Shown here: positions 1-6,630 of the stretch, piece by piece
How the letters are laid out: each line of letters starts with the position of its first letter
Position numbering within the stretch: position 1 is the stretch's first letter
Source: Olsenella_K sp051878835
Lineage (GTDB): Bacteria; Actinomycetota; Coriobacteriia; Coriobacteriales; Atopobiaceae
Reading direction: 5' to 3'
Length of the DNA: 53,350 bases
Assembly: GCA_051878835.1 (NCBI GenBank)
Contig: JBJEKW010000034.1
Coordinates: 1 to 53,350 of the forward strand
Notes under the pieces: model-generated
What the model saw: the letters and a program-made list of their open reading frames with translations, nothing else
Databases searched by the model: none
What the model was told of the DNA's origin: nothing
Made by a program: the position numbers and the translations under genes

Positions 1-1772
1 ACGCCCAGCTCGCGCAGAGCCTCACCCATAATAGCCGAGAAGGTCGGCGCCGCAGAGTACGTAGACAAATACGGCGTGTTGTGAAGTCCCACGTAGCACA
101 GCACCTGGGCGTCCGGGGCCGGGGCGAAGCCTATGAGCGAGGCCAGGTACTTCCCCGACACGTATCCGGTTCCGCTTTCGTTCGCCTGCTCGCCCGTGCC
201 GGTCTTTCCGGCTATGTCGTAGCCCTCCACCTGGCCCGTCGATCCGGTGCCTTCCTGCATGACCGTGCGCATCATGTCGGTGACCTCTGTGGCCGTCTCG
301 CCCGACACCGCCTGCCCGGTGGTGTCCCACGTCAGGTCCTGGTCGCCCACCTTTACGGCGAAGTGCGGGGTCATGAGCCAGCCCCCGTCCGCGATGGCAC
401 CGACGGCCTTCGCCATCTGCACCATGGGGATGGCCAGCCCCTGTCCGAAGGCCATGGAACCCAGGGTCGACCCCTCGTACTGGTCCAGCGTCTTCACGAT
501 GCCGTCGGACTCGCCGGGGTAGTCGATGCCGGTCTTCTGCCCTATCTGGAACTTGCTGACGCCCTCGCTGAAGTTCTGGGCGCCGATCTCCTGCTGCGCT
601 ATGAGTGCAGCTCCCACGTTGGAGGAGCGACGCAGGATCTCGCGCACGCTCATGGACGTGGTGACCGAGCGCAGGTCGTCGTCGCGCACCGTGTCGGAAC
701 CGACCACGATGGAGCCCGGCACGCTGAAGGTGGAGTCTGGCGTGATGATGCCGTCCTCGATGCCGATGGCCATGGTGAGCACCTTGAATATGGATCCGGG
801 CTCGTACGAGCTGGACACCTGCTTCAGCGTGAGCGCGTCGTTCGTCAGGGACGAGGTGTCCGAGAGGTCCGCGTAGGGAGTGGAGCACGCGGCGATGATC
901 TCGCCCGTCTTTGGGTTCGTGATCATGCACATGCCGGAGTCGGCCTCGTACTTCGTCACGCTCTTCTCGAGCGTGTCCTCGACGGCCTTCTGCACGTTGA
1001 TGTCCAGTGAGAGCACGATGTCCTGGCCGTCCTGCGGCTCGGTCGTCTGGCTGATGCCGCCCGCGATGGGGATGCCGCGACTGCCCGTCTCGAACGTCTC
1101 CTGGCCGTCGGTGCCCTTCAGCTGCTCGTCGTAGTACAGCTCCAGGCCGCTGATGCCGTTGCCGTCGGTGTCCACCATGCCCAGTATCTGGCCGGCGGCC
1201 TGTCCGTACGGGTAGACGCGCTTCGTTGTCGACAGCAGGTAGATGCCCGTGTAGCCCTTGCTGGCCAGGTCGGACTTCAGCTGCTCGGCGGTCTCCTTGT
1301 CGGCTTTGCGCACCAGGTAGGCAAAGGTGGTGTCGCGCGTCAGGGCGTCGTAGTAGTTCTCTGCGCTGGCGCCGAACGCCTCCTTCAGCATGAGGGCCTC
1401 GTCCTCGGCGTTCGAGACCTCCTGAGGGTTGCAGTAGATGTCGTAGCACTCCTCGTCGGTGGCCAGGACGTTGCCATTGCGGTCGTAGATGGTGCCGCGC
1501 TTCGCCTGCAGGGTGATGACGTTCGTGCGGTGCTCCTGGGCCTGGGCCGACAGCGTGTCGTGGTCCACGACCTGCAAGAAGAACAGCCTGCCCACCACGA
1601 CGGCGAACAGCACCAGAAAGATGCCGAAGACCCAGCGGAACTTGCCGCCGCCCGGGCCAAACCCAAAGAGGCCCTCGCCCCTGGAGGAGCGAGCGCCCTT
1701 GTGCTGATGCGAGCTCCAATTGGAGCCGCCCCTGCCCCCGAAGGAGCCGTTATGTCTATCGAAATTTCTCAC
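1..1772 (-). CDS. ftsI: FtsI/PBP2-type peptidoglycan transpeptidase, 3' end beyond window
   Basis: A class B penicillin-binding protein that cross-links septal peptidoglycan outside the membrane. The frame is open for 590 codons plus 2 nt and leaves the window at base 1, so the C-terminus is missing. It has a short Gly/Ser/Arg-rich cytoplasmic N-terminus, one membrane anchor at about residues 47-67, and a dimerisation domain starting near the KRGTIYDRNG motif (91-100). The transpeptidase triad is complete: SIFK (327-330, nucleophile Ser327), SSN (383-385) and KTGT (523-526). The start is GTG at 1772; an in-frame TAA lies three codons upstream and no other start is near. The Shine-Dalgarno (AAGAAGG) is about 15 nt away, which is long. 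It is the last visible gene of the mraZ-rsmH-ftsL-ftsI series. Confidence 0.93.
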   Translation of the reverse strand, partial: MRNFDRHNGSFGGRGGSNWSSHQHKGARSSRGEGLFGFGPGGGKFRWVFGIFLVLFAVVVGRLFFLQVVDHDTLSAQAQEHRTNVITLQAKRGTIYDRNGNVLATDEECYDIYCNPQEVSNAEDEALMLKEAFGASAENYYDALTRDTTFAYLVRKADKETAEQLKSDLASKGYTGIYLLSTTKRVYPYGQAAGQILGMVDTDGNGISGLELYYDEQLKGTDGQETFETGSRGIPIAGGISQTTEPQDGQDIVLSLDINVQKAVEDTLEKSVTKYEADSGMCMITNPKTGEIIAACSTPYADLSDTSSLTNDALTLKQVSSSYEPGSIFKVLTMAIGIEDGIITPDSTFSVPGSIVVGSDTVRDDDLRSVTTSMSVREILRRSSNVGAALIAQQEIGAQNFSEGVSKFQIGQKTGIDYPGESDGIVKTLDQYEGSTLGSMAFGQGLAIPMVQMAKAVGAIADGGWLMTPHFAVKVGDQDLTWDTTGQAVSGETATEVTDMMRTVMQEGTGSTGQVEGYDIAGKTGTGEQANESGTGYVSGKYLASLIGFAPAPDAQVLCYVGLHNTPYLSTYSAAPTFSAIMGEALRELG

Positions 1773-1901
1773 GGCTAAAGCTTACGCCCTTCTTACCTGG
1801 CGCAAGGTGTTGCGCCGTGCCTGCGCAGCATCAACAAAAACCTTCCCCACCGTCACGTCCGTGGGACGCTCGCGGGGGCGGTGGCAAAGCCTGGAAGCCG
1901 G

Positions 1902-2330
1902 CTAATCCGACACGTCTATGGTGGCGGAAGGCGTCACCTGCACCATGCCGTAGTTCTGCTGCGCGATCCGCGTGATGCGGTCGGCGCTGGAGAGGACCGA
2001 GCGGGTCACCTGAAGGTCCTTGTTTTCCTCGCGCAGCTGCGTGATGTTGGACTCGACCTTGTTGTTCTGCCTCATGAGCGTGACCGTGCCCGCGCTCAGC
2101 GCCACGCGGACGCAGCACAGCACGGCCAGGAATACGACGACCACGGCGATGGCGCGCAGCCTGGCCACGAACTGCGGAGACACTCCGCGGCGCGCGTCGG
2201 CATCCAGGTGCCCGCCCTCGAAGGTGCGAAACCTCCTGAGGTCCTGCCGCCTCCCCAGGGACTGGCCCTCGAGAGGGTCTTCCTCGTCCCATAGGTCTAG
2301 GCGACGTGCTGTGGATCCCTGATATGCCAT
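1902..2330 (-). CDS. ftsL: FtsL-like septal protein (small bitopic membrane protein)
   Basis: A 142-residue bitopic protein with a charged cytoplasmic segment (1-57), one transmembrane helix (about 59-80) and an extracytoplasmic region (82-125) with coiled-coil character (QNNKVESNITQLREENKDL). This is the architecture of FtsL/DivIC proteins, which form a complex with FtsB/DivIC and FtsQ and help activate septal peptidoglycan synthesis. Sequence identity in this family is low, so the call rests on architecture and on its place between rsmH and ftsI, the usual place for ftsL. The ATG at 2330 has AGAGG about 10 nt upstream. About 130 nt without an obvious feature separate it from ftsI. Confidence 0.8.
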   Translation of the reverse strand: MAYQGSTARRLDLWDEEDPLEGQSLGRRQDLRRFRTFEGGHLDADARRGVSPQFVARLRAIAVVVVFLAVLCCVRVALSAGTVTLMRQNNKVESNITQLREENKDLQVTRSVLSSADRITRIAQQNYGMVQVTPSATIDVSD

Positions 2331-2370
2331 CGTGCCGAATCCTCTTCCCGCTGAGCGATGTTGTCGCGAA

Positions 2371-2455
2371 ATGGTGCGAAATGCTGCGTTCCTGGTGCGT
2401 TTAAGCTGCGTTGGTGGTGCGTTGGTGGTTTGGTGGTGGTGCGTCTGTGCTGCGG
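2371..2455. repeat. Degenerate GTGGTGCGTT short tandem repeats between rsmH and ftsL
   Basis: On the + strand the words TGGTGCG, CTGCGTT and GGTGGTGCGTT recur about every 10-13 bases across this stretch; on the transcribed strand this reads as an ACCACCAACGCA-type C/A-rich run. It lies in the 166-nt gap between the rsmH stop and the ftsL start. A short hairpin with a GAAA tetraloop (GGCCGAAAGGCC on the - strand, about 2475-2486) sits just after rsmH. Such an unstructured C/A-rich leader could be a ribosome standby or processing region; that is inference. Confidence 0.5.
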
Positions 2456-2496
2456 TTCTGATATATGCAACACGGCCTTTCGGCCGGGGTTGCCAC

Positions 2497-3459
2497 TTAG
2501 GCGGACGTCACGTCCAGCTTCCTCGCCACGCGCATGAGCGCGCTTCGGGAGCGCGGGTTCCTCTGGAGCTCCTCCGCCTGGGCCACGATGGGCTTGCGCG
2601 TCAGAACCTCGACTATGGGAACTCGACCGCACACGCACACGGGGAGGTCGGGAGGGCAGATGCAGCCCTGCGACATCTCGTGGAACACGTGCTTCACGAT
2701 GCGGTCCTCCAGCGAGTGGTAGCTGATGACGCAGATCCTGCCGCCGGTGTTGGCCCAGCGGACCGCCGCCCGAAGGCCGTGGTCCAGGGCGTCCAGCTCG
2801 TGGTTCACCTCGATGCGCAAGGCCTGGAAGGTCTTGCGCGCGGGGTGTCCGCCGTGCCGTCGGTCCTTCGCCGGGATGGCCCGCTTGACCACGTCCACCA
2901 GCTGCAGCGTGGTCTCGATGGGGGCCTTCTGGCGCTCGCGCACGATCATGCGGGCGATGCCGGCCGCGTGGCGCTCGTCGCCGTAGACGCGCAGGATCCT
3001 GGTGAGGTCCTTCTCGTCGTACTCGTTCACCACGCGCGCGGCGGTCAGGTCGTTGCCGGTGAAGTCCATGCGCATGTCCAGCGGCGCGTCCTCGTTGTAC
3101 GAGAAGCCGCGGTCGGCGCGGTCCAGCTGCGGCGAGGAGACTCCCAGGTCAAACAGGAAGCAGTCCACGCCAGGCACCTCCGCCTGCACCAGCAGGTCGT
3201 CCAGGTCGCCGAAGTTCCCCTTCAGGAACTCGTGGCGCGCCTGCGGCACCTCGCGGGCGAAGCGCTGGCGCGCCGCCTCCAGTGCCGAGTCGTCCTGGTC
3301 GATGCCAATCGAGAGTCCCGTCGGCGCCACGCGTCGGGCCAGCTCAACGGAGTGGCCGGCGCCGCCCAGTGTGCAGTCGCACACCGTCTCCCCCGGCTGG
3401 GGGTCCAGCTGCTGCAGCACCTCGTCCAAAAGAACGGGGACATGCTTGAATTCCTCCAT
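2497..3459 (-). CDS. rsmH: 16S rRNA (cytosine-1402-N4)-methyltransferase RsmH
   Basis: A 320-residue SAM-dependent enzyme that N4-methylates C1402 of 16S rRNA in the decoding centre. It starts with the family's EFKHVPVLLDE block; the SAM-binding motif is CDCTLGGAGHS, followed by LFDLGVSSPQLD and the substrate-side block DMRMDF. ISYHSLEDRIVK and the C-terminal NPRSRSA block are also typical. The chosen ATG at 3459 has a near-perfect Shine-Dalgarno (AGGAGGTGAGCTC before ATG) overlapping the mraZ stop; a longer in-frame extension to 3552 lacks one and runs into mraZ. Coupled to mraZ in the usual dcw order. Confidence 0.97.
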   Translation of the reverse strand: MEEFKHVPVLLDEVLQQLDPQPGETVCDCTLGGAGHSVELARRVAPTGLSIGIDQDDSALEAARQRFAREVPQARHEFLKGNFGDLDDLLVQAEVPGVDCFLFDLGVSSPQLDRADRGFSYNEDAPLDMRMDFTGNDLTAARVVNEYDEKDLTRILRVYGDERHAAGIARMIVRERQKAPIETTLQLVDVVKRAIPAKDRRHGGHPARKTFQALRIEVNHELDALDHGLRAAVRWANTGGRICVISYHSLEDRIVKHVFHEMSQGCICPPDLPVCVCGRVPIVEVLTRKPIVAQAEELQRNPRSRSALMRVARKLDVTSA

Positions 3460-3470
3460 GAGCTCACCTC

Positions 3471-3926
3471 CTAAGCCTGGTCGCCGTAGATCAGGGCGTC
3501 GATGTCGTCGGCAAAGGCAGCCTGCTCGGCCTCCCACCTCTGGGTGTTCCACACCTCGAAGTGGTCGCCCACGCCCACGACGGTGACGTCTTTGACCAGC
3601 CCCAGACGCTCGCGCGCCTTCGGGTCGGTCATGTCGAGCTTTCCTAGGGCCACACGGCCCGCGGAATCGATGTCCACGGTCACGGTGTTGCCCGTGAGCA
3701 TGCGCCTCAGGGCAACGTCTCTTCTGTTGCGAGGGTCAAATGTGCGACCATCGTGGTTGAAGAAGCTGTCGACCCAACGCTCGAAGCCCTCGGGGGTAAA
3801 CCCGTACAGCGCATCCTTCAGGGGAATGAGGCACACGCTGTCGCTGAAGTCCTTGCGATAGCTGGCAGGCAGGGTGAGACGGGACTTGGCGTCCAAGTTG
3901 TACTGCTTGGAGCCAGTCAGGTACAT
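3471..3926 (-). CDS. mraZ: Transcriptional regulator MraZ
   Basis: A 151-residue protein with two SpoVT/AbrB-like swapped-hairpin domains, each with the DxxxR DNA-contact motif (DAKSR at 12-16, DSAGR at 87-91). MraZ forms a ring-shaped oligomer that binds direct TGGG-type repeats and autoregulates the division/cell-wall cluster. The length is normal (about 143-152). The ATG at 3926 has AAGGAG with good spacing. It is the first gene of the leftward dcw cluster; the rsmH Shine-Dalgarno lies across its stop. A promoter with three TGGG repeats lies directly upstream (separate entry). Confidence 0.97.
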   Translation of the reverse strand: MYLTGSKQYNLDAKSRLTLPASYRKDFSDSVCLIPLKDALYGFTPEGFERWVDSFFNHDGRTFDPRNRRDVALRRMLTGNTVTVDIDSAGRVALGKLDMTDPKARERLGLVKDVTVVGVGDHFEVWNTQRWEAEQAAFADDIDALIYGDQA

Positions 3927-3982
3927 GTCTCACACTCCTTAGGTGCCTCGGGGACGTCTCCCCTCTCGTTTGCGCGCTACAA

Positions 3983-4021
3983 ACTATAACACCTAGCCCC
4001 ACCTACCCACACTTTTCCCCA
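3983..4021 (-). promoter_or_regulatory. mraZ promoter with three TGGG repeats (putative MraZ operator)
   Basis: On the - strand a -10-like TATAGT lies at 3988-3983. Upstream of it three TGGG/TGGGG words in the same orientation occupy 4021-4017, 4009-4006 and 4001-3997, i.e. over the -35 region. MraZ of several bacteria is known to bind three or four direct TGGG(N) repeats spaced about one helical turn. Spacings here are 12 and 8 bp rather than a uniform 10. Seen: the words and their placement. Inferred: operator function and autoregulation. Confidence 0.65.
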
Positions 4022-4365
4022 CACACGAGTGCAAGAAGTGCGTGGCCAATCGAACGGCCTCGCGATAAGGCCCCAAGATGTTGTAGGTGCGCCTGGTCAT
4101 GCGCCACAACGCCACAGTTGGCGGCCAGAAGGGCACTGCGAACAAAATGTGTAGGATATATGAATGCCCTGGTAGGAGCGTTTTACCTCATTTACCTGCG
4201 GTTTTATGAGAAGAACTGCCTCTGTAGAGGCTCCATTACAACCTCCAAGCAGGCCTGTTAGAGGCTTTGCGTTCGAACTGTGGCATTCTGTTTTCCTGGA
4301 AGTTTGTGGCCCACAGGGCTACTTATCCCTGGTATTGGACGGGATAAACGCAGGTACGCGGACCG

Positions 4366-4469
4366 GTGGGGGCCTGTCCCACGGCCGGGTTGGCAGCTCG
4401 GGCGATTCCGATGGGGCGCCGTCCCGTGGCTACGCACCACACGCAATTCCAGTGGGACGCCGTCCCACT
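4366..4469. repeat. Three related GTGGG...CCCAC palindromes
   Basis: Three inverted repeats of one design lie 40-46 bp apart: GTGGGGGCCTGTCCCAC at 4366-4382, ATGGGGCGCCGTCCCGT at 4411-4427 and AGTGGGACGCCGTCCCACT at 4451-4469 (8-bp perfect arms, GCC loop). The third is the best; the first two carry mismatches. They could be protein-binding sites or copies of a dispersed hairpin element. No function can be assigned. Confidence 0.6.
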
Positions 4470-4621
4470 TCAGCGTGGAATACCTGTCAGGCCTCGCCGG
4501 ATTTGATTTCATCAGCCAAATATTTACGCCAGATATATATGTATCTTTACAGCCAACATATTGTGTAACGCCTGAATCTGCATGGCAGTTGATGCTGCAC
4601 GGCGACTAGAGCCATCTCCGC

Positions 4622-5114
4622 AAGGCCTTCCCATGCAGACACCCGAGGTGTGAGTGTCAGCGCACCCGCACCTGGCACCCCTGCAAGGCCTTCCCGACAG
4701 GGTCCCGACCTGCGAGTGTCCACGCACTCGCACCTCGCACCCCCGCAGAGCCTTCCCATGCAGACACCCGAGGTGTGAGTGTCCACGCACTCGCACCTCG
4801 CACCCCTGCAGAAGATGCTGACAGGCCATCGACCTGTGAGTACCCACACCTGGCACTCCTGTCAGATGAACGTCCAGATCTGGGTGCGGCCGGATTCGGC
4901 CAGCCCGTCTACCTGGGCATTTGCGAGGAACCTATACATGGCTTCTGCAGAGTCGTGAGAAGTGGGTACTCGCACCTAGGACCCTTGCAGAATCCGCTGA
5001 CAAGCCCCCGAGGTGTGAGTGCCCACACACTCGCACCTCGCACCCCTGCAGAGGCCATCCCCTGCAGACACCCGGCCCGCGAGTGCCCACGCACCCACAC
5101 CTCGCACCCCTGCA
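4622..5114. repeat. Degenerate tandem array of about 62-bp hairpin-forming units
   Basis: Units end in a (C)CTGCA word at about 4685, 4747, 4810, 4864 (degenerate), 4949, 4989, 5050 and 5114, giving periods of 62, 63, then irregular, then 61 and 64. A typical unit has AAGGCCTTCCCATGCAGAC, then GAGGTGTGAGTG, TCCACG, CACTCGCACCTC, then GCACCCCTGCAGAG. GAGGTGTGAGTG and CACTCGCACCTC are near-complementary 12-base arms around a 6-base loop, so each unit can fold as a hairpin, and G-T wobbles keep pairing in diverged copies. The array is interrupted by unrelated sequence at about 4870-4940. Confidence 0.75.
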
Positions 5115-5327
5115 GAGGCCATCGGCAGCACCACAGACTGTTGGCACCCACACCCAAAGACTCTTCATCGAGCGATGCGCACAGCGCGACTGTGGCTGCC
5201 CACACCCGCATCCATTACACGCCTGAGCCACGATATCAACTGACTCAAGGCCATCTACCTGGTCTTTTTATCAGGTGGTCAATCTCGCCCCGTGCTCTCA
5301 GGCCGAGTATGGGTGCCCGGACCTGCA

Positions 5328-5411
5328 TCCGTTGCGCACCGCCGGGTCCGTTGCACGCCACCAGGTTCGCCGAGCGCCGCCAGGGCCGTTGCACGCCACC
5401 AGTTTCGCCGC
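5328..5411. repeat. Short tandem repeats CCGTTGCACGCCACCAG beside xerD
   Basis: CCGTTGCACGCCACCAG followed by (G/T)TTCGCCG occurs at 5347 and again at 5386, 39 bp apart. A diverged half copy (CCGTTGCGCACCGCCGG) lies at 5328, 19 bp earlier. They end about 26 bp from the xerD stop codon. They differ in sequence from the 62-bp array upstream. Function unknown. Confidence 0.55.
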
Positions 5412-5437
5412 GAGCCGGGAGGCGCGGCCACCCCGCC

Positions 5438-6343
5438 CTACAGCTTCGCGCGGGGATGTGCCGTCAGGTAGTCCCACCTCACGTGGGTCCTATCCACATG
5501 CGAGTAGATCTGCGTCGTCGAGATGCTGGCGTGACCCAGAAGCTCCTGCACGATTCTGAGGTCGGCGCCGCCCTCCAGCAGATGCGTCGCAAAGCTGTGC
5601 CGCAGCGTGTGGGGATGCAGCCCTTCCAGCCCCACCATCCTGCCAGCCCTCTCGACCACGGTGTAGACGGTCTGCCTCGTCACGCGCCGGCCGCGCACGC
5701 TCAGAAAGACGGCCGGGCTCCTGCCATCGCGCAGCAGCGTCGGCCGCCATCGCTCCAGGTAGTCCCCCATCGCGCGCTTGGCCGTGCCCATCAGCGGAAC
5801 CAGCCGCTCCTTCGAGCCCTTGCCCATCACGCGCACCAGCTCGTCGTCCAGGTACACGTCGCGCACGTCCAGTCCGCACAGCTCCGAGACGCGCAGCCCG
5901 CAGCCGTACAGCACCTCCAGCATGGTCCTGTCGCGCTGTCCCGGCGCGTCGTCCGGAAACGGCTGGTCCAGCAGCGCCTGCGCCTGGTCTATGGTCAGCA
6001 CCTGCGGAAGGCGCTTCTGAGTCTTTGGTAGGGGCAGCTCGGCCGTGGGGTGGTTCGACGTGATCTGCTCTGCCACCATGAACCGGTGAAAGCTCTTTAT
6101 GGACGAGAGCGCCCGCTCGACTGAGGACGCCGAGAGCCCTGCTCGTGACAGCTCCTCCAGGTGTTGCTCGACCTGCTGCCTGGTGACGGCGTCTGGATCC
6201 GTCACGCCGAGCCCCTCCAAGAAGCTCACGTAGCGGCGAAGGTCGCGACCGTAGGCCTGGATCGTGTTGCGCGAGCTGCCGCGCTCCACCGCCAGATACC
6301 CCAGGAACTCCTTCATGGCCTGGTCCAGCTTCAACGCGAACAC
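5438..6343 (-). CDS. xerD: Tyrosine recombinase XerD/XerC-like
   Basis: A 301-residue site-specific tyrosine recombinase of Xer size. The N-terminal SAM-like core-binding domain (about 5-95) is followed by the catalytic domain with the full set of residues: Arg151 (GLRVSEL), Lys175 (GKGSKER), His245 and Arg248 (HTLRH), His271 (LGHAS) and Tyr280 (TTQIYSHV). Xer recombinases resolve chromosome dimers at dif near the terminus. XerC and XerD cannot be told apart here, and an integron or element integrase is unlikely given the length and a long-lived chromosomal context. The start is GTG at 6343 preceded by GGGGCGGG; a later ATG is at codon 10. Flanked upstream by a 22-bp palindrome. Confidence 0.9.
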   Translation of the reverse strand: MFALKLDQAMKEFLGYLAVERGSSRNTIQAYGRDLRRYVSFLEGLGVTDPDAVTRQQVEQHLEELSRAGLSASSVERALSSIKSFHRFMVAEQITSNHPTAELPLPKTQKRLPQVLTIDQAQALLDQPFPDDAPGQRDRTMLEVLYGCGLRVSELCGLDVRDVYLDDELVRVMGKGSKERLVPLMGTAKRAMGDYLERWRPTLLRDGRSPAVFLSVRGRRVTRQTVYTVVERAGRMVGLEGLHPHTLRHSFATHLLEGGADLRIVQELLGHASISTTQIYSHVDRTHVRWDYLTAHPRAKL

Positions 6344-6360
6344 CCCCGCCCCAGATCACG

Positions 6361-6382
6361 GCCCTTCTTGCGCAAGAAGGGC
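6361..6382. promoter_or_regulatory. Perfect 22-bp palindrome upstream of xerD
   Basis: GCCCTTCTTGC is followed immediately by its exact reverse complement GCAAGAAGGGC, ending 18 bp before the xerD start. No T-run follows on either strand, so it is not a standard terminator. On the - strand upstream lie two TTGCCATG words 14 bp apart and a -10-like TAAAAT. It may be a dimer-binding operator or a 5'-leader hairpin. Confidence 0.5.
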
Positions 6383-6431
6383 ATGGCAAAGTCGACATGG
6401 CAATTTTATGCGTGGAAAGCCCATGCGAGAT

Positions 6432-6464
6432 ACAGAAGAACGGCCGTCGCCGAAGCGACGGCCG
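6432..6464 (-). terminator. Rho-independent terminator after pyrG
   Basis: On the - strand a 10-bp perfect stem CGGCCGTCGC / GCGACGGCCG closes a TTCG tetraloop (6464-6441) and is followed by TTCTTCTGT. It lies about 165 nt beyond the pyrG stop. The UUCG-type loop and U-rich tail make it a good intrinsic terminator, separating pyrG from xerD. Confidence 0.75.
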
Positions 6465-6630
6465 CACCAATAACACGTTTAATCGAAGGCAAGAAGAACC
6501 CTCGATGTCGATCCATGTGGTCAAGATTGACCTTACGGAGGTCAACTCAACCGGTCGAGGTCTGCCCGTAGCTGTGGTTCACCTCGTGGGACAAACCCTA
6601 ACGGCAGACCTTGCCAGAAGGAGGCCAGCC

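Larger units (their letters stand above)
4022..5437. other. 1.4 kb non-coding region between xerD and mraZ, repeat-rich
   Basis: No convincing gene is visible. The open frames here lack a Shine-Dalgarno, have no recognisable composition and overlap repeats. From mraZ outward it holds ordinary sequence to about 4200, a GCCTC-TGTA-GAGGC hairpin (4218-4231), three related palindromes (4366-4469), an AT-rich patch (about 4500-4570), a degenerate 62-bp tandem array (4622-5114) and short repeats adjoining the xerD stop (5328-5411). The gap is far longer than others in this window, where neighbours are usually under 150 nt apart. Confidence 0.7.

Noticed and set aside
22..1719. A 565-residue open frame antisense-free but out of frame with the PBP gene
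   Set aside because: It is an Arg/Gly-rich shadow of the ftsI frame; the shifted frame carries the SxxK, SxN and KTG motifs.
4206..4568. Possible 120-residue + strand gene in the 1.4 kb gap
   Set aside because: No ribosome site, no recognisable sequence, overlaps the palindromes and the AT-rich patch.
4622..5114. CRISPR array
   Set aside because: Units are degenerate, contiguous and about 62 bp, with no unique spacers of constant length and no cas genes.
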